The position numbers and the translations under genes were made by a program. Below, in pieces: positions 1 to 6,232 of a DNA stretch of 8,741 bases (its first letter is position 1; each line of letters opens with the position of its first letter). The notes under the pieces are model-generated. The model made no database searches. It was not told the DNA's origin and was given only the letters and a program-made list of their open reading frames with translations. Source of the stretch: Spirochaetaceae bacterium (GTDB taxonomy: Bacteria; Spirochaetota; Spirochaetia; Treponematales; Breznakiellaceae); NCBI GenBank assembly GCA_031269165.1, contig JAISZQ010000354.1, positions 1 to 8,741 of the forward strand. Reading direction: 5' to 3'.

Positions 1-1110
1 GGCATTATAGCCGTGGGATTTACGGGGTGCGACTTTCTGGAAGATTTCGTCAAGATGCAGGTCGCGGAGGAACCACCAACCGTCGTCTTTTCCGGGGATT
101 CCGAGGTGGTGGGGGACAGTGTCATCGATGCGATCCGGGCGGCGGTGGGCAAGAACGAGGTGATCCTGACGTGGTACGGGGAGCCCGAGGAGGTCAGCCT
201 GAGCGAGGACACGGACCTCGGCACGACCGGGCTGGTCCTCAGCACCGTCCCATACCAAATACATTCGACACGCTACGGCTACCTTACCGGGGCACACCAG
301 ACCGGATGGAATGCCGCCGGCGACGAATACCCCGCCAACAGCCCCGCCACCGTAATCATCGACGGCAAGGGGCGGACGATCGCGCTGACCGGGACGAATA
401 CGGTGAAAATGCCCCTCATCACTGTGGGGGAGGGCGTCACCCTCGAGTTGCGGAACATCACCTTCAAGGGGATGGACTCCAACCAAGCCACCCTCATCCA
501 GGTGAGCGACAAGGGCACGCTGATCATGCAAAGCGGCGCGCATCTCACGGATAACGAGAACAAGAGGATCCTCTCCCCCTACAGCCACGGCGGCGGCGTG
601 CGTGTAGAGACTGGTGGCACGTTCACCATGAACGACGGGACCATCCGCGACAATACGGCGGGTGCGACGGATGGCAGGGGCGGCGGCGTGGCTGTCTACG
701 GCGGCACGTTCACCATGAAGGGCGGGATCATCAGCGACAATACCACCTCCTTCACCTTCGCCTACGGCGGCGGCGTAAGTGTCCTCAACAGCGGCACGTT
801 CATCATGGAGGGGGGGTTCATCGAACACAATACGGCTAAGAACAGCGGCGGCGGCGTGGCGGTTGAGTATTCCAATTTCACCAAGAAAGGCGGCACGATT
901 TACGGGACAAAGAAGGAGGATGGCAACGGCGCTGAGAACTCCGACAAGATAAACACCAGCGGCAACTCCGGTGAGCCTGGCTCCGCGGTCTATCGTATAG
1001 ACAGCAACTACATCGTCAAGCTGCGCGAAACCACGGCGGGGCCGACGAAGGGTATAGACACCACGGCAGGCGGCTACGACCCCGATACCGACCCTTTTTG
1101 GGTACCGTGA
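1..1110 (+). CDS. Beta-helix repeat lipoprotein, 5'-partial
   Basis: The reading frame is open to the left edge. The first visible residues, GIIAVGFTGC, look like the end of a lipoprotein signal peptide with a lipobox (F-T-G-C), so the true start lies upstream. The GTG at 13 is probably internal. Counting from that GTG, Cys6 would be the lipidated residue. Residues 190-300 hold four GGGV-containing repeats (about 193, 223, 252, 279) with 27-30 residue spacing. The repeat pattern is roughly GGGVxVxxGGTFTMxGGxIxxNTA, and residues 130-175 hold more degenerate beta-strand repeats. This is the pattern of right-handed beta-helix (Pmp/pectate-lyase-like) surface proteins, which are abundant in treponemes. 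The C-terminus (YDPDTDPFWVP) looks natural. A membrane-anchored, surface or periplasmic location is inferred. No catalytic motif is visible and the specific function is unknown. Confidence 0.8.
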   Translation, partial: GIIAVGFTGCDFLEDFVKMQVAEEPPTVVFSGDSEVVGDSVIDAIRAAVGKNEVILTWYGEPEEVSLSEDTDLGTTGLVLSTVPYQIHSTRYGYLTGAHQTGWNAAGDEYPANSPATVIIDGKGRTIALTGTNTVKMPLITVGEGVTLELRNITFKGMDSNQATLIQVSDKGTLIMQSGAHLTDNENKRILSPYSHGGGVRVETGGTFTMNDGTIRDNTAGATDGRGGGVAVYGGTFTMKGGIISDNTTSFTFAYGGGVSVLNSGTFIMEGGFIEHNTAKNSGGGVAVEYSNFTKKGGTIYGTKKEDGNGAENSDKINTSGNSGEPGSAVYRIDSNYIVKLRETTAGPTKGIDTTAGGYDPDTDPFWVP

Positions 1111-1199
1111 CAGCGGGAAGGCAGGGAATAGGGATTAGGGAAGAGATAAGGGCTGTCTTTGCGGTTGCGGGGATGGCCCTTTCTTTTGGGCGGGGGATT

Positions 1200-1322
1200 G
1201 TCATTGCGAAGGCGTGGCAACATCGTTGCCGTGGCAGTTTGCCGTTGGCGAAGCAATCCAAGCGGGGAAGGCATTCACACTGGATTGCTTCGCTCGGCAA
1301 TGTGCCGCTCGCTCGCAATGAC
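1200..1322. repeat. Dispersed palindromic repeat, copy A
   Basis: The outer arms are GTCATTGCGA (1200-1209) and TCGCAATGAC (1313-1322). The inner arms are GAAGCAATCCA and TGGATTGCTTC. Between outer and inner arms lie small perfect hairpins: GGCAAC-atc-GTTGCC (1216-1230), GGCA-gtt-TGCC (1233-1243) and CGGCA-atg-TGCCG (1295-1307). Similar imperfect palindromes occur between genes in many bacteria. No transposase is present and no coding function is seen. Confidence 0.85.
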
Positions 1323-1391
1323 GAGGGACTTGCCCACAATGACGAGGGACTTGCCCACAATGACGAGGGACTTGCCCGCAATGGCGAGGGA
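1316..1391. repeat. 21-bp tandem repeat (3 units plus a partial)
   Basis: The unit CAATGACGAGGGACTTGCCC plus one base recurs at 1316, 1337 and 1358, with a partial, slightly diverged unit at 1379. The 21-bp period grows out of the right end of palindromic copy A (its CAATGAC terminus), which suggests local duplication of the repeat edge. There are no spacers of unrelated sequence, so it is not CRISPR. Confidence 0.85.
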
Positions 1392-1396
1392 GAATC

Positions 1397-1492
1397 GTCA
1401 TTGCGAGCCGCGAAGCGGCGAAGCAATCCAGACGAAGAAGGCATTCACACTGGATTGCTTCGCTCGGCAATGTGCCGCTCGCTCGCAATGAC
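1397..1492. repeat. Dispersed palindromic repeat, copy B
   Basis: This has the same outer arms (GTCATTGCGA ... TCGCAATGAC) and inner arms (GAAGCAATCCAG ... TGGATTGCTTC) as copy A. The left-arm module differs: GCCGC-gaa-GCGGC (1407-1419) replaces the GGCAAC hairpin. The right part, 1441-1492, matches copy A 1271-1322 exactly. Confidence 0.85.
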
Positions 1493-1781
1493 AGGTGGCT
1501 CGTCCACAATGACGTTGGAACAGGCTCAACGCTCGGTCATAATTCCCCGGCTATACATGCAACCGCCAGAATTTTCTTGCTTTCCAATAATAGGGTCGGG
1601 CTTTGAGCATACCCTTTTCTATCATGAATCAAATCATCGGCAGAGGGCCAAGAAGGTATTATGCGTCAACGGAGAATGCGCGTGAACGTCAACGAAGAAA
1701 CATAAAAGCAACGCGGCCTACCGGCCCGCTACCACAGCCTCGACATAATTTCGACACAATCATCTGTTATACTCATCCACG
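1493..1781. other. Non-coding spacer
   Basis: About 290 bases without a convincing gene. A 60-codon open frame at 1603-1785 has no ribosome binding site and no recognisable domain. The first 25 bases (GGTGGCTCGTCCACAATGACG) resemble the 21-bp tandem unit. No tRNA or clear terminator is seen. The only likely signal is the -10 box listed separately. Confidence 0.5.
1768..1773 (+). promoter_or_regulatory. Possible -10 box upstream of the HMA/TauE gene
   Basis: TATACT matches TATAAT at five of six positions and lies 8 bases before the ATG at 1782. No good -35 box sits at 16-18 bp spacing. If it is used, transcription would begin almost at the start codon, which fits the absence of a Shine-Dalgarno sequence. 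Weak call. Confidence 0.3.
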
Positions 1782-3917
1782 ATGAACAAAGCGGAAACGA
1801 AAATCTTCCCGATAGAGGGCATGACCTGCCCGGCCTGTGAGACCCGCATCGGCAAGGCCCTCTCGAACACACCCGGCGTTACGGCGGCCGATGTCGACTA
1901 TGTACGCGGCACGGCGCGTGTTACGTTCGACCCGGCCCTGACAAACGAAGCGGCCCTCACCGCCGTCATCGAGCAGCTGGACTACCACGTCCGCACCGGG
2001 GGTGGGAACACCGGAGCCGTTCCCGCCGATTATTCGTTCTACCGCGCCGCCACCCTCCTCGCCGTCATTGTCGCCCTCTATCTTCTCATCCGGCAGTTCG
2101 GCCTCCTCAACCTCGCCGCCGCCTTCCCCCTCGCCGAAACCGCTCCTTCCGGCGGAACCGGATACGCCGCCCTCTTCCTCCTCGGCTTCGTTACGTCGGT
2201 ACACTGCATCGCCATGTGCGGCGGCATCAACCTCTCCCAATGCATCCCCCTGCGGGGAATTGATAATGGTAAATGGAAAATGGAAAATGATAAGAGTGAA
2301 ACACGCGCAGTCTCCAAAACCCATCATTTCCCCTTTCCCATTATTCATTTTCCCTTTTCAATTCTCCATTTTCCATTCGCGCAACGCGCGTCCACCCCCC
2401 TGCGGGGAATTGATAATGGTAAATGGAAAATGGAAAATGATAAGAGTGAAACACGCGCAACCTCCAAAACCGATCATTTCCCCTTTCCCATTATTCATTT
2501 TCCCTTTTCAATTATCCATTTTCCATTCGCGCAACGCGCGTACCCCGCGCTTCTCTACAATGGTGGGCGGGTCATCTCGTATACCGTCGTCGGCGGTGTC
2601 GTCGGGGCACTCGGTTCTGTCGTGAGTTTTTCAGGCTTCATGAAGGGAATCGTACAACTCATTGCGGGCCTCTTCATGATCGTGATGGGCGTCAATATGC
2701 TGGGCATTTTCCCGCAACTGCGGAAGTTCACCCCGCGCCTCCCCCGCCCGCTTGCGGCAAAAGTCGAGGCGTTGCGGCAGAAGGGTACGGGTCCGCTCTA
2801 TGTCGGCCTCCTCAACGGCCTCATGCCCTGCGGCCCGCTCCAGGCGATGCAGCTCTACGCGCTCTCCACGGGCAGTCCGGTCAAAGGGGCCCTCTCGATG
2901 CTGGCCTTTGCGCTGGGAACCTTCCCGCTCACCGCCTTCTTTGGCGCGGTAAGTTCCTTTCTCACCGGACGGTTCACGAAACGCCTTGTGACCGTTGCCG
3001 CGTGCGCCATCGCCGTGATGGGGCTTGCGATGTTCGGCTACGGCTGGACCCTGTCGGGGTTTACTTTCAGCCCGCTTGACCTCCTTGTCGGGAGTCCGGG
3101 CGGTACGGTTTCCCAAAACGCCGCCTCCGCCGTCCCCTCGGCGGGGAACGGGGGAAACGCCTCCACGGGAACCCTCCCCGACGTGCAGAACGGCTATCAA
3201 ATTGTCGCCTCCGTCCTCCAGCCGGGCCGTTATCCGGCAATCACCGTGCAGGCCGGGATTCCCGTCAAGTGGACGATCACCGCGCCGCAGGGAAGCGTCA
3301 ACGGCTGTAACAACCGGATGTTCATCCGCGAGTACGGCATCGAACACCGCTTCAAGACTGGAGAGAACCTCGTCGAGTTCACGCCGGAACGGACGGGCCG
3401 GTTCAGTTACACTTGTTGGATGGGCATGATACGGAGCAGCATCACCGTGGTTGAACAGGGCGCGGATAGTGCCGCCGCTCCAACGGGGGAACCTGCGTTC
3501 ACGCTCGCCCCGGCGGGCGTCACGATCCCCACGGACAGCGTTGCCATTGCCGAAAAGAACGAGGAACAGGGTTTCCAGACCGTGACCATCGATCTCCGCG
3601 ACGACGGTATCTCTCCCGCCCTCATCGTGGTCGAACGCTCCGTCCCCGCCGCATGGGTCATCAACAACGATTCGCTTGACGAGGGTAACGCCGCGCTCGT
3701 CTTCCCCGCCTATGCCACCCGCATCACGATGAATCAGGGCGAAAACGTGATCCGGCTCATGCCGCAGGACGATTTCGACTTCTCCACCCTCGACAACGTG
3801 TTCTACGGCTATGTGAAAGTCGTGGACGACCTCGACGATTTCGACCTTGACGCGGTAAAAGCCGAGGCCGCCGCTTGGGAAACGCAAATCTACCCGGAGG
3901 AGTATTTTGCCCCGTAG
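1782..3917 (+). CDS. HMA - TauE/SafE-type membrane - cupredoxin fusion protein
   Basis: This 711-aa protein probably moves or senses copper or another soft metal at the inner membrane. Residues 1-70 form a heavy-metal-associated domain with the binding motif GMTCPAC (C16, C19). A membrane segment lies around 88-115. The UreH/DsbD_2-like TauE/SafE membrane domain spans about 127-425, with HCIAMCGG (C142, C146) and GLMPCGPLQ (C350). Residues 470-557 are cupredoxin-like, with candidate copper ligands C509, H522, C545 and M549 (YTCWMGM). Residues 598-690 look like a second cupredoxin fold without clear ligands. The HMA-TauE-cupredoxin order is known in anaerobic bacteria. The oddity is residues 156-253: two 50-residue repeats encoded by an in-frame DNA repeat, placed in the loop between HCIAMCGG and the LLYNGGRVISYT helix. 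The next ATG (1821) would delete half of HMA, so 1782 is the start, although no Shine-Dalgarno is seen. The stop overlaps a downstream repeat element. Confidence 0.85.
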   Translation: MNKAETKIFPIEGMTCPACETRIGKALSNTPGVTAADVDYVRGTARVTFDPALTNEAALTAVIEQLDYHVRTGGGNTGAVPADYSFYRAATLLAVIVALYLLIRQFGLLNLAAAFPLAETAPSGGTGYAALFLLGFVTSVHCIAMCGGINLSQCIPLRGIDNGKWKMENDKSETRAVSKTHHFPFPIIHFPFSILHFPFAQRASTPLRGIDNGKWKMENDKSETRATSKTDHFPFPIIHFPFSIIHFPFAQRAYPALLYNGGRVISYTVVGGVVGALGSVVSFSGFMKGIVQLIAGLFMIVMGVNMLGIFPQLRKFTPRLPRPLAAKVEALRQKGTGPLYVGLLNGLMPCGPLQAMQLYALSTGSPVKGALSMLAFALGTFPLTAFFGAVSSFLTGRFTKRLVTVAACAIAVMGLAMFGYGWTLSGFTFSPLDLLVGSPGGTVSQNAASAVPSAGNGGNASTGTLPDVQNGYQIVASVLQPGRYPAITVQAGIPVKWTITAPQGSVNGCNNRMFIREYGIEHRFKTGENLVEFTPERTGRFSYTCWMGMIRSSITVVEQGADSAAAPTGEPAFTLAPAGVTIPTDSVAIAEKNEEQGFQTVTIDLRDDGISPALIVVERSVPAAWVINNDSLDEGNAALVFPAYATRITMNQGENVIRLMPQDDFDFSTLDNVFYGYVKVVDDLDDFDLDAVKAEAAAWETQIYPEEYFAP
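2246..2541. repeat. Two tandem 150-bp palindromic repeats inside a CDS
   Basis: Copy 1 is 2246-2395 and copy 2 is 2396-2541. They differ at only four aligned positions (2310/2460, 2311/2461, 2322/2472, 2364/2514). Each starts with CCCCCTGCGGGG and ends with GCGCAACGCGCGT. An AT-rich left arm of AATGG/AAAATGG units (2265-2292) is complementary, imperfectly, to a right arm of CATTTTCC units (2341-2377), so each copy can fold into a long hairpin. The 150-bp length is divisible by three and the chosen frame has no stop, giving about 50 residues per copy, including HFPFPIIHFPFSI. The composition is much more AT-rich than the surrounding gene, so insertion into an existing gene is inferred. Confidence 0.9.
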
Positions 3918-4131
3918 GGCCTGTTCAAAACCCCACGGGATGCAAGCCTCTGCGGTGATTCGGTCGCGGGTTTTGCCCCACTTTTCCGAAACTCAACGAC
4001 TGAAAGTTGAGACGGGGACGTTGCGGGGGCGTTACGGGGGTGGCAAACCCCCGTAGAGGGGGTAGCGTAGGGCGTAAGACCGGAGCGAGGGGGAGACTTC
4101 CCCCTTTTGATGAGATTCTGAACAGGCTCTA
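3915..4131. mobile_element. MITE-like element with terminal inverted repeats
   Basis: The left end TAGGGCCTGTTCAAAA (3915-3930) is the inverse of the right end, which reads TAGAGCCTGTTCAGAA on the minus strand (4116-4131), with 14 of 16 matching. If the outer TA on each side is a target duplication, the element is 3917-4129, about 213 bp, with no coding capacity. TA duplication with short inverted repeats fits non-autonomous relatives of IS630/Tc1-mariner or some IS5-group elements, but no transposase is present to decide. Inside are hairpins CTCAAC/GTTGAG (3992-4011) and ACGGGGGT/ACCCCCGT (4034-4054) and a terminator. Related partial copies lie near 6127 and 8351. Confidence 0.6.
4089..4108 (+). 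terminator. Intrinsic terminator inside the MITE-like element
   Basis: GGGGGA-gact-TCCCCC is followed by TTTT: a perfect 6-bp GC-rich stem, a 4-nt loop and a short T-run. It would end transcripts leaving the HMA/TauE gene on the plus strand. On the minus strand no T-run follows, so it is directional. Confidence 0.6.
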
Positions 4132-4220
4132 AGTAAAGATTACAGATAACAGCATCCCGACCCATTACCTTGCCAAATAACCCGGCGTAACTTGAGGGGT
4201 GAATTGTTTGTTTTAATGGT

Positions 4221-5543
4221 ATGGCGGGGCGGTTTTTTGCGGTTGGGTTATTCTTTGTTGTGGCGGCTTTGTGGGCGCAGACGGATGCGGGGGCGCTGAC
4301 GCTCACACGGGAGGAGTGTGTCGAGCGGGCGTTGCGGACGGACATCGCGCTGCAACGAAAGGCGGTCGATAAGGAGACGGCCCGGGTGAGCGCGGCGAAT
4401 CTCTGGTCGGAGTTTTTTCCGGCGGTCAGCGTGGGGGCGTCTCTGGCTTACGAGGATGCGGTGCCGAAGTCCCGGAAAACATTTCCCGATGATGCTACTT
4501 ATGGGGTTCCCCTTGATGTAACGCTCACCCTTTCCAGTGTGTTGCCCGTGCCGCTCAATATGCGGATCGCCAAGTTAGCCTATGAGACCCGGCTTCTGGA
4601 CTGGCAGACGGAACAGCGGGCGGTCCGTGTCAGGGTTTCCCAGGGGTTTTTCAAGTTGCTGGTCGAGGAAGAGAGTGTCGCATTGCTTGAGGAGACGCTT
4701 GCGATCGCGGAACGGCAACTGGCAAAGGACGAGACCCAGTTCCGGAGCGGGCTTGCTAACGAACTTTCTGTGTTGCGGTCGCGGCTTTCCGTTGAAAACG
4801 CGCGGTATGCGGTGGACAAGGCCCGGCGTGATCGGCGGCAAAACATCGGTACTTTCTTGAGCGCGGCGGGTTTTACCGACGAGGAGATGAGCGGGAAGGA
4901 GATACGCCTCACGGGGACGGTCGAGATCGAGCCTCTCACGCTGGATGCGGACCGGTTAATCGAAGAGTTTTTGCCCAAGCGTCCCGATATGGTCAGTGCG
5001 GTTGCGGAGATTGAGCGGCTTGAGTTGACGGCGTCCCGGACGTTTTTAAGTCAGCGCGGGCCGGAAGTCTCTCTCAGCGGTACGTATCGGGGCAATCTGG
5101 CGGGCGGTACGCTGGGCACTGAAAACCAGCCTTTTGCCGGGAACTTGAGCGCGCGGCTTTCCGTGTCGGTCCCGCTTGATTCGTGGATTCCGGGGACCAA
5201 AGGGGCGCAGGCGGTTTCGTCCGCGCAAGCCGAGGTGGAAAAGGCGCGGCTCAATTTGCAGAGTGTGCGGCAGAGCGCGGCGAACTCCATCCGGTCGATC
5301 GTCGAGAATATGCAAAGCACGCTTTCGTCGATTGAGATAGCGCGGTTGCGGGCGGAGATTGCCGAGCGGACGTACCGAATGTCCGAGGCGGCCTTTGAAC
5401 GCGGCGCGATGGAGATGCTGGATTATGAGAATGCCCGCGCGTCTTGGGCCCAGTCGCGGCAGGATTTGCTGAAGGAGCGTCTCGCCTACAAGAACCTCAC
5501 GCTCGATCTGGAACGGGAACTGAACGCGGATTCGCTCCAATGA
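4221..5543 (+). CDS. TolC-family outer membrane efflux protein
   Basis: This 440-aa protein has the usual length and layout of an outer-membrane channel component of tripartite efflux or type I export. Residues 1-20 are a signal peptide (hydrophobic FFAVGLFFVVAALWA, cleavage probably after A19 or nearby). Two OEP repeats follow, about 27-215 and 240-432, each with long alanine- and glutamate-rich helices that form the periplasmic coiled-coil barrel. Typical marks are RPDMVSAVAEIERLE (264-278) and the VSVPLDSWIPGTKGAQAVSSAQAEVEKARLNL type segment (315-347). No inner-membrane pump or adaptor gene is next to it, so the transported substrate is unknown. The upstream gene's repeat carries a terminator, so it is probably transcribed alone. 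The start is the only ATG giving a signal peptide. No Shine-Dalgarno lies within 15 bases; a GAGGGG lies about 23 bases upstream. Confidence 0.87.
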   Translation: MAGRFFAVGLFFVVAALWAQTDAGALTLTREECVERALRTDIALQRKAVDKETARVSAANLWSEFFPAVSVGASLAYEDAVPKSRKTFPDDATYGVPLDVTLTLSSVLPVPLNMRIAKLAYETRLLDWQTEQRAVRVRVSQGFFKLLVEEESVALLEETLAIAERQLAKDETQFRSGLANELSVLRSRLSVENARYAVDKARRDRRQNIGTFLSAAGFTDEEMSGKEIRLTGTVEIEPLTLDADRLIEEFLPKRPDMVSAVAEIERLELTASRTFLSQRGPEVSLSGTYRGNLAGGTLGTENQPFAGNLSARLSVSVPLDSWIPGTKGAQAVSSAQAEVEKARLNLQSVRQSAANSIRSIVENMQSTLSSIEIARLRAEIAERTYRMSEAAFERGAMEMLDYENARASWAQSRQDLLKERLAYKNLTLDLERELNADSLQ

Positions 5544-5570
5544 GTGTCCCCGCAGAAAGAGAAAGAGGGA

Positions 5571-5679
5571 CGTCTCGGCAAATTGCCGTCAGCGACGAAG
5601 CAATCCACACGGAGATATACCCCCACTGGATTGCTTCGCTCGGCAATGTGCCGCCCGGTTGCTGCCCGCTCGCAATGAC
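5571..5679. repeat. Dispersed palindromic repeat, copy C (left-truncated)
   Basis: It shares GCGACGAAGCAATCCA and TGGATTGCTTCGC inner arms and the right end CTCGCAATGAC with copies A, B, D and E, but lacks the left GTCATTGCGA arm. Mini-hairpins are CGGCA-aat-TGCCG (5576-5588) and CGGCA-atg-TGCCG (5641-5653). It follows the TolC-family stop codon by 27 bases. Those 27 bases begin with GTGTCCCCGCAGA, also found in the terminator-bearing repeat at 6140-6152. Confidence 0.75.
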
Positions 5680-5748
5680 ACCCGCCCAAGCGAGGAACCT
5701 ATCGGTACCTAAGGCTGGAACCGGTCAGTACCTAAGCGAGGCGGCCCC

Positions 5749-5846
5749 GTCATTGCGAGGAGGCGGCAACATAGTTGCCGTTAGCGACGAAGCAATCCAG
5801 ACGGGAAAGGCTCTCCACTGGATTGCTTCGCTTCGCTCGCAATGAC
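5749..5846. repeat. Dispersed palindromic repeat, copy D
   Basis: Outer arms are GTCATTGCGA/TCGCAATGAC and inner arms GAAGCAATCCAG/CTGGATTGCTTC. The left module is CGGCAAC-ata-GTTGCCG (5764-5780). The right arm has no CGGCA-atg-TGCCG module, so the TGGATTGCTTCGCTTCGCTC junction shows what the element looks like without it. Confidence 0.85.
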
Positions 5847-5876
5847 GGGTGGCTCGCTCGCAATAGGGGAACTGTC

Positions 5877-6027
5877 GTCATTGCGAGGAGGCGGCGTGCT
5901 ACCTTCGGTAGCCAAGCCGTTAGCGACGAAGCAATCCAGACGGGGAAGGCGGGCAAACGCTTCGCGTTGCCTTCTGGATTGCTTCGCTCGGCAATGTGCC
6001 GCCCGGTTGCCGCCCGCTCGCAATGAC
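5877..6027. repeat. Dispersed palindromic repeat, copy E
   Basis: It has the same outer and inner arms as copy D but more modules: GCTACC-ttc-GGTAGC (5898-5912) on the left, AACGC-ttc-GCGTT (5956-5968) flanked by AAGGC/GCCTT in the centre, and CGGCA-atg-TGCCG (5989-6001) on the right. It is about 50 bases longer than copy D because of these modules. Confidence 0.85.
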
Positions 6028-6038
6028 GAGGGCATTCT

Positions 6039-6118
6039 CCCCCCCGAAGGGGGGCCTTGAGCCCGTTCCTCTCACGACACGCCCAAGGGAAGCCCCTGAG
6101 GGGCCCCCGAAGGGGGCC
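6039..6118. repeat. Cluster of GC-rich triloop hairpins
   Basis: Three perfect palindromes: CCCCCC-gaa-GGGGGG (6040-6054), GCCCC-tga-GGGGC (6092-6104) and GGCCCCC-gaa-GGGGGCC (6102-6118). The last two overlap and so are alternative folds. There is no coding potential. Confidence 0.7.
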
Positions 6119-6126
6119 GGGCTGGG

Positions 6127-6214
6127 GGGCGTTGCGGGGGTGTCCCCGCAGAGGGGGATAGCGTAAGCCGCTCGCGGCTGGAGCGAAGGGGGAGACTTCC
6201 CCCTTTTTGCTGAG
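6127..6214. repeat. Partial copy of the terminator-bearing element
   Basis: It shares with the element at 3915-4131 the blocks GGGCGTT, AGAGGGGG, TAGCGTA, GGAGCGA, GGGGGAGACTTCCCCC and TGAGAT. It lacks both terminal inverted repeats. It contains TGCGGGG-gtgt-CCCCGCA (6133-6150) and AGCCGC-tc-GCGGCT (6166-6179). Its right end runs into the 5' end of the phosphoesterase gene. Confidence 0.7.
6188..6208 (+). terminator. Intrinsic terminator inside the partial repeat
   Basis: GGGGGA-gact-TCCCCC followed by TTTTT is the same hairpin as at 4089-4108, with one more T. It points at the phosphoesterase gene and ends only 9 bases before its Shine-Dalgarno, so it should block transcription arriving from upstream. 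Confidence 0.6.
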
Positions 6215-6217
6215 ATG

Positions 6218-6232
6218 AGGAGGATTGGGTTG
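6218..6232 (+). promoter_or_regulatory. Ribosome binding site deciding a TTG start
   Basis: AGGAGG (6218-6223) is followed, after 6 bases, by an in-frame TTG at 6230. An ATG at 6215 is in the same frame but lies before the AGGAGG and has no binding site of its own. It is formed by sequence shared with the repeat (TGAGAT). Confidence 0.6.

Noticed and set aside
1316..1391. CRISPR array
   Set aside because: The 21-bp units are contiguous, with no variable spacers, and no cas genes are present.
1098..1685. 195-codon open frame
   Set aside because: It runs through palindromic and tandem repeats (NDEGLAH-type repeats are translated repeat DNA), overlaps the lipoprotein end and has no domain.
2246..2541. 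Frameshift or pseudogene of the TauE/SafE gene
   Set aside because: The inserted repeats keep the frame, contain no stop, and the helices on both sides retain family motifs, so the gene appears intact apart from the insertion.
2631..3887. 418-codon open frame on the minus strand
   Set aside because: It is antisense to the HMA/TauE/cupredoxin gene, in GC-rich DNA; the plus-strand protein has clear domains and this one has none.
4192..4217. Promoter for the TolC-family gene (TTGAGG and TTTAAT)
   Set aside because: The spacing is only 14 bp and the matches are weak.
3918..4220. Riboswitch or tRNA between the two plus-strand genes
   Set aside because: The hairpins belong to the MITE-like repeat; no cloverleaf or known riboswitch core was recognised.
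5571..6060. Small coding genes in the repeat region (open frames of 60-130 codons)
   Set aside because: All are translations of palindromic repeats, occurring on both strands with the same peptide pieces, and lack ribosome binding sites.
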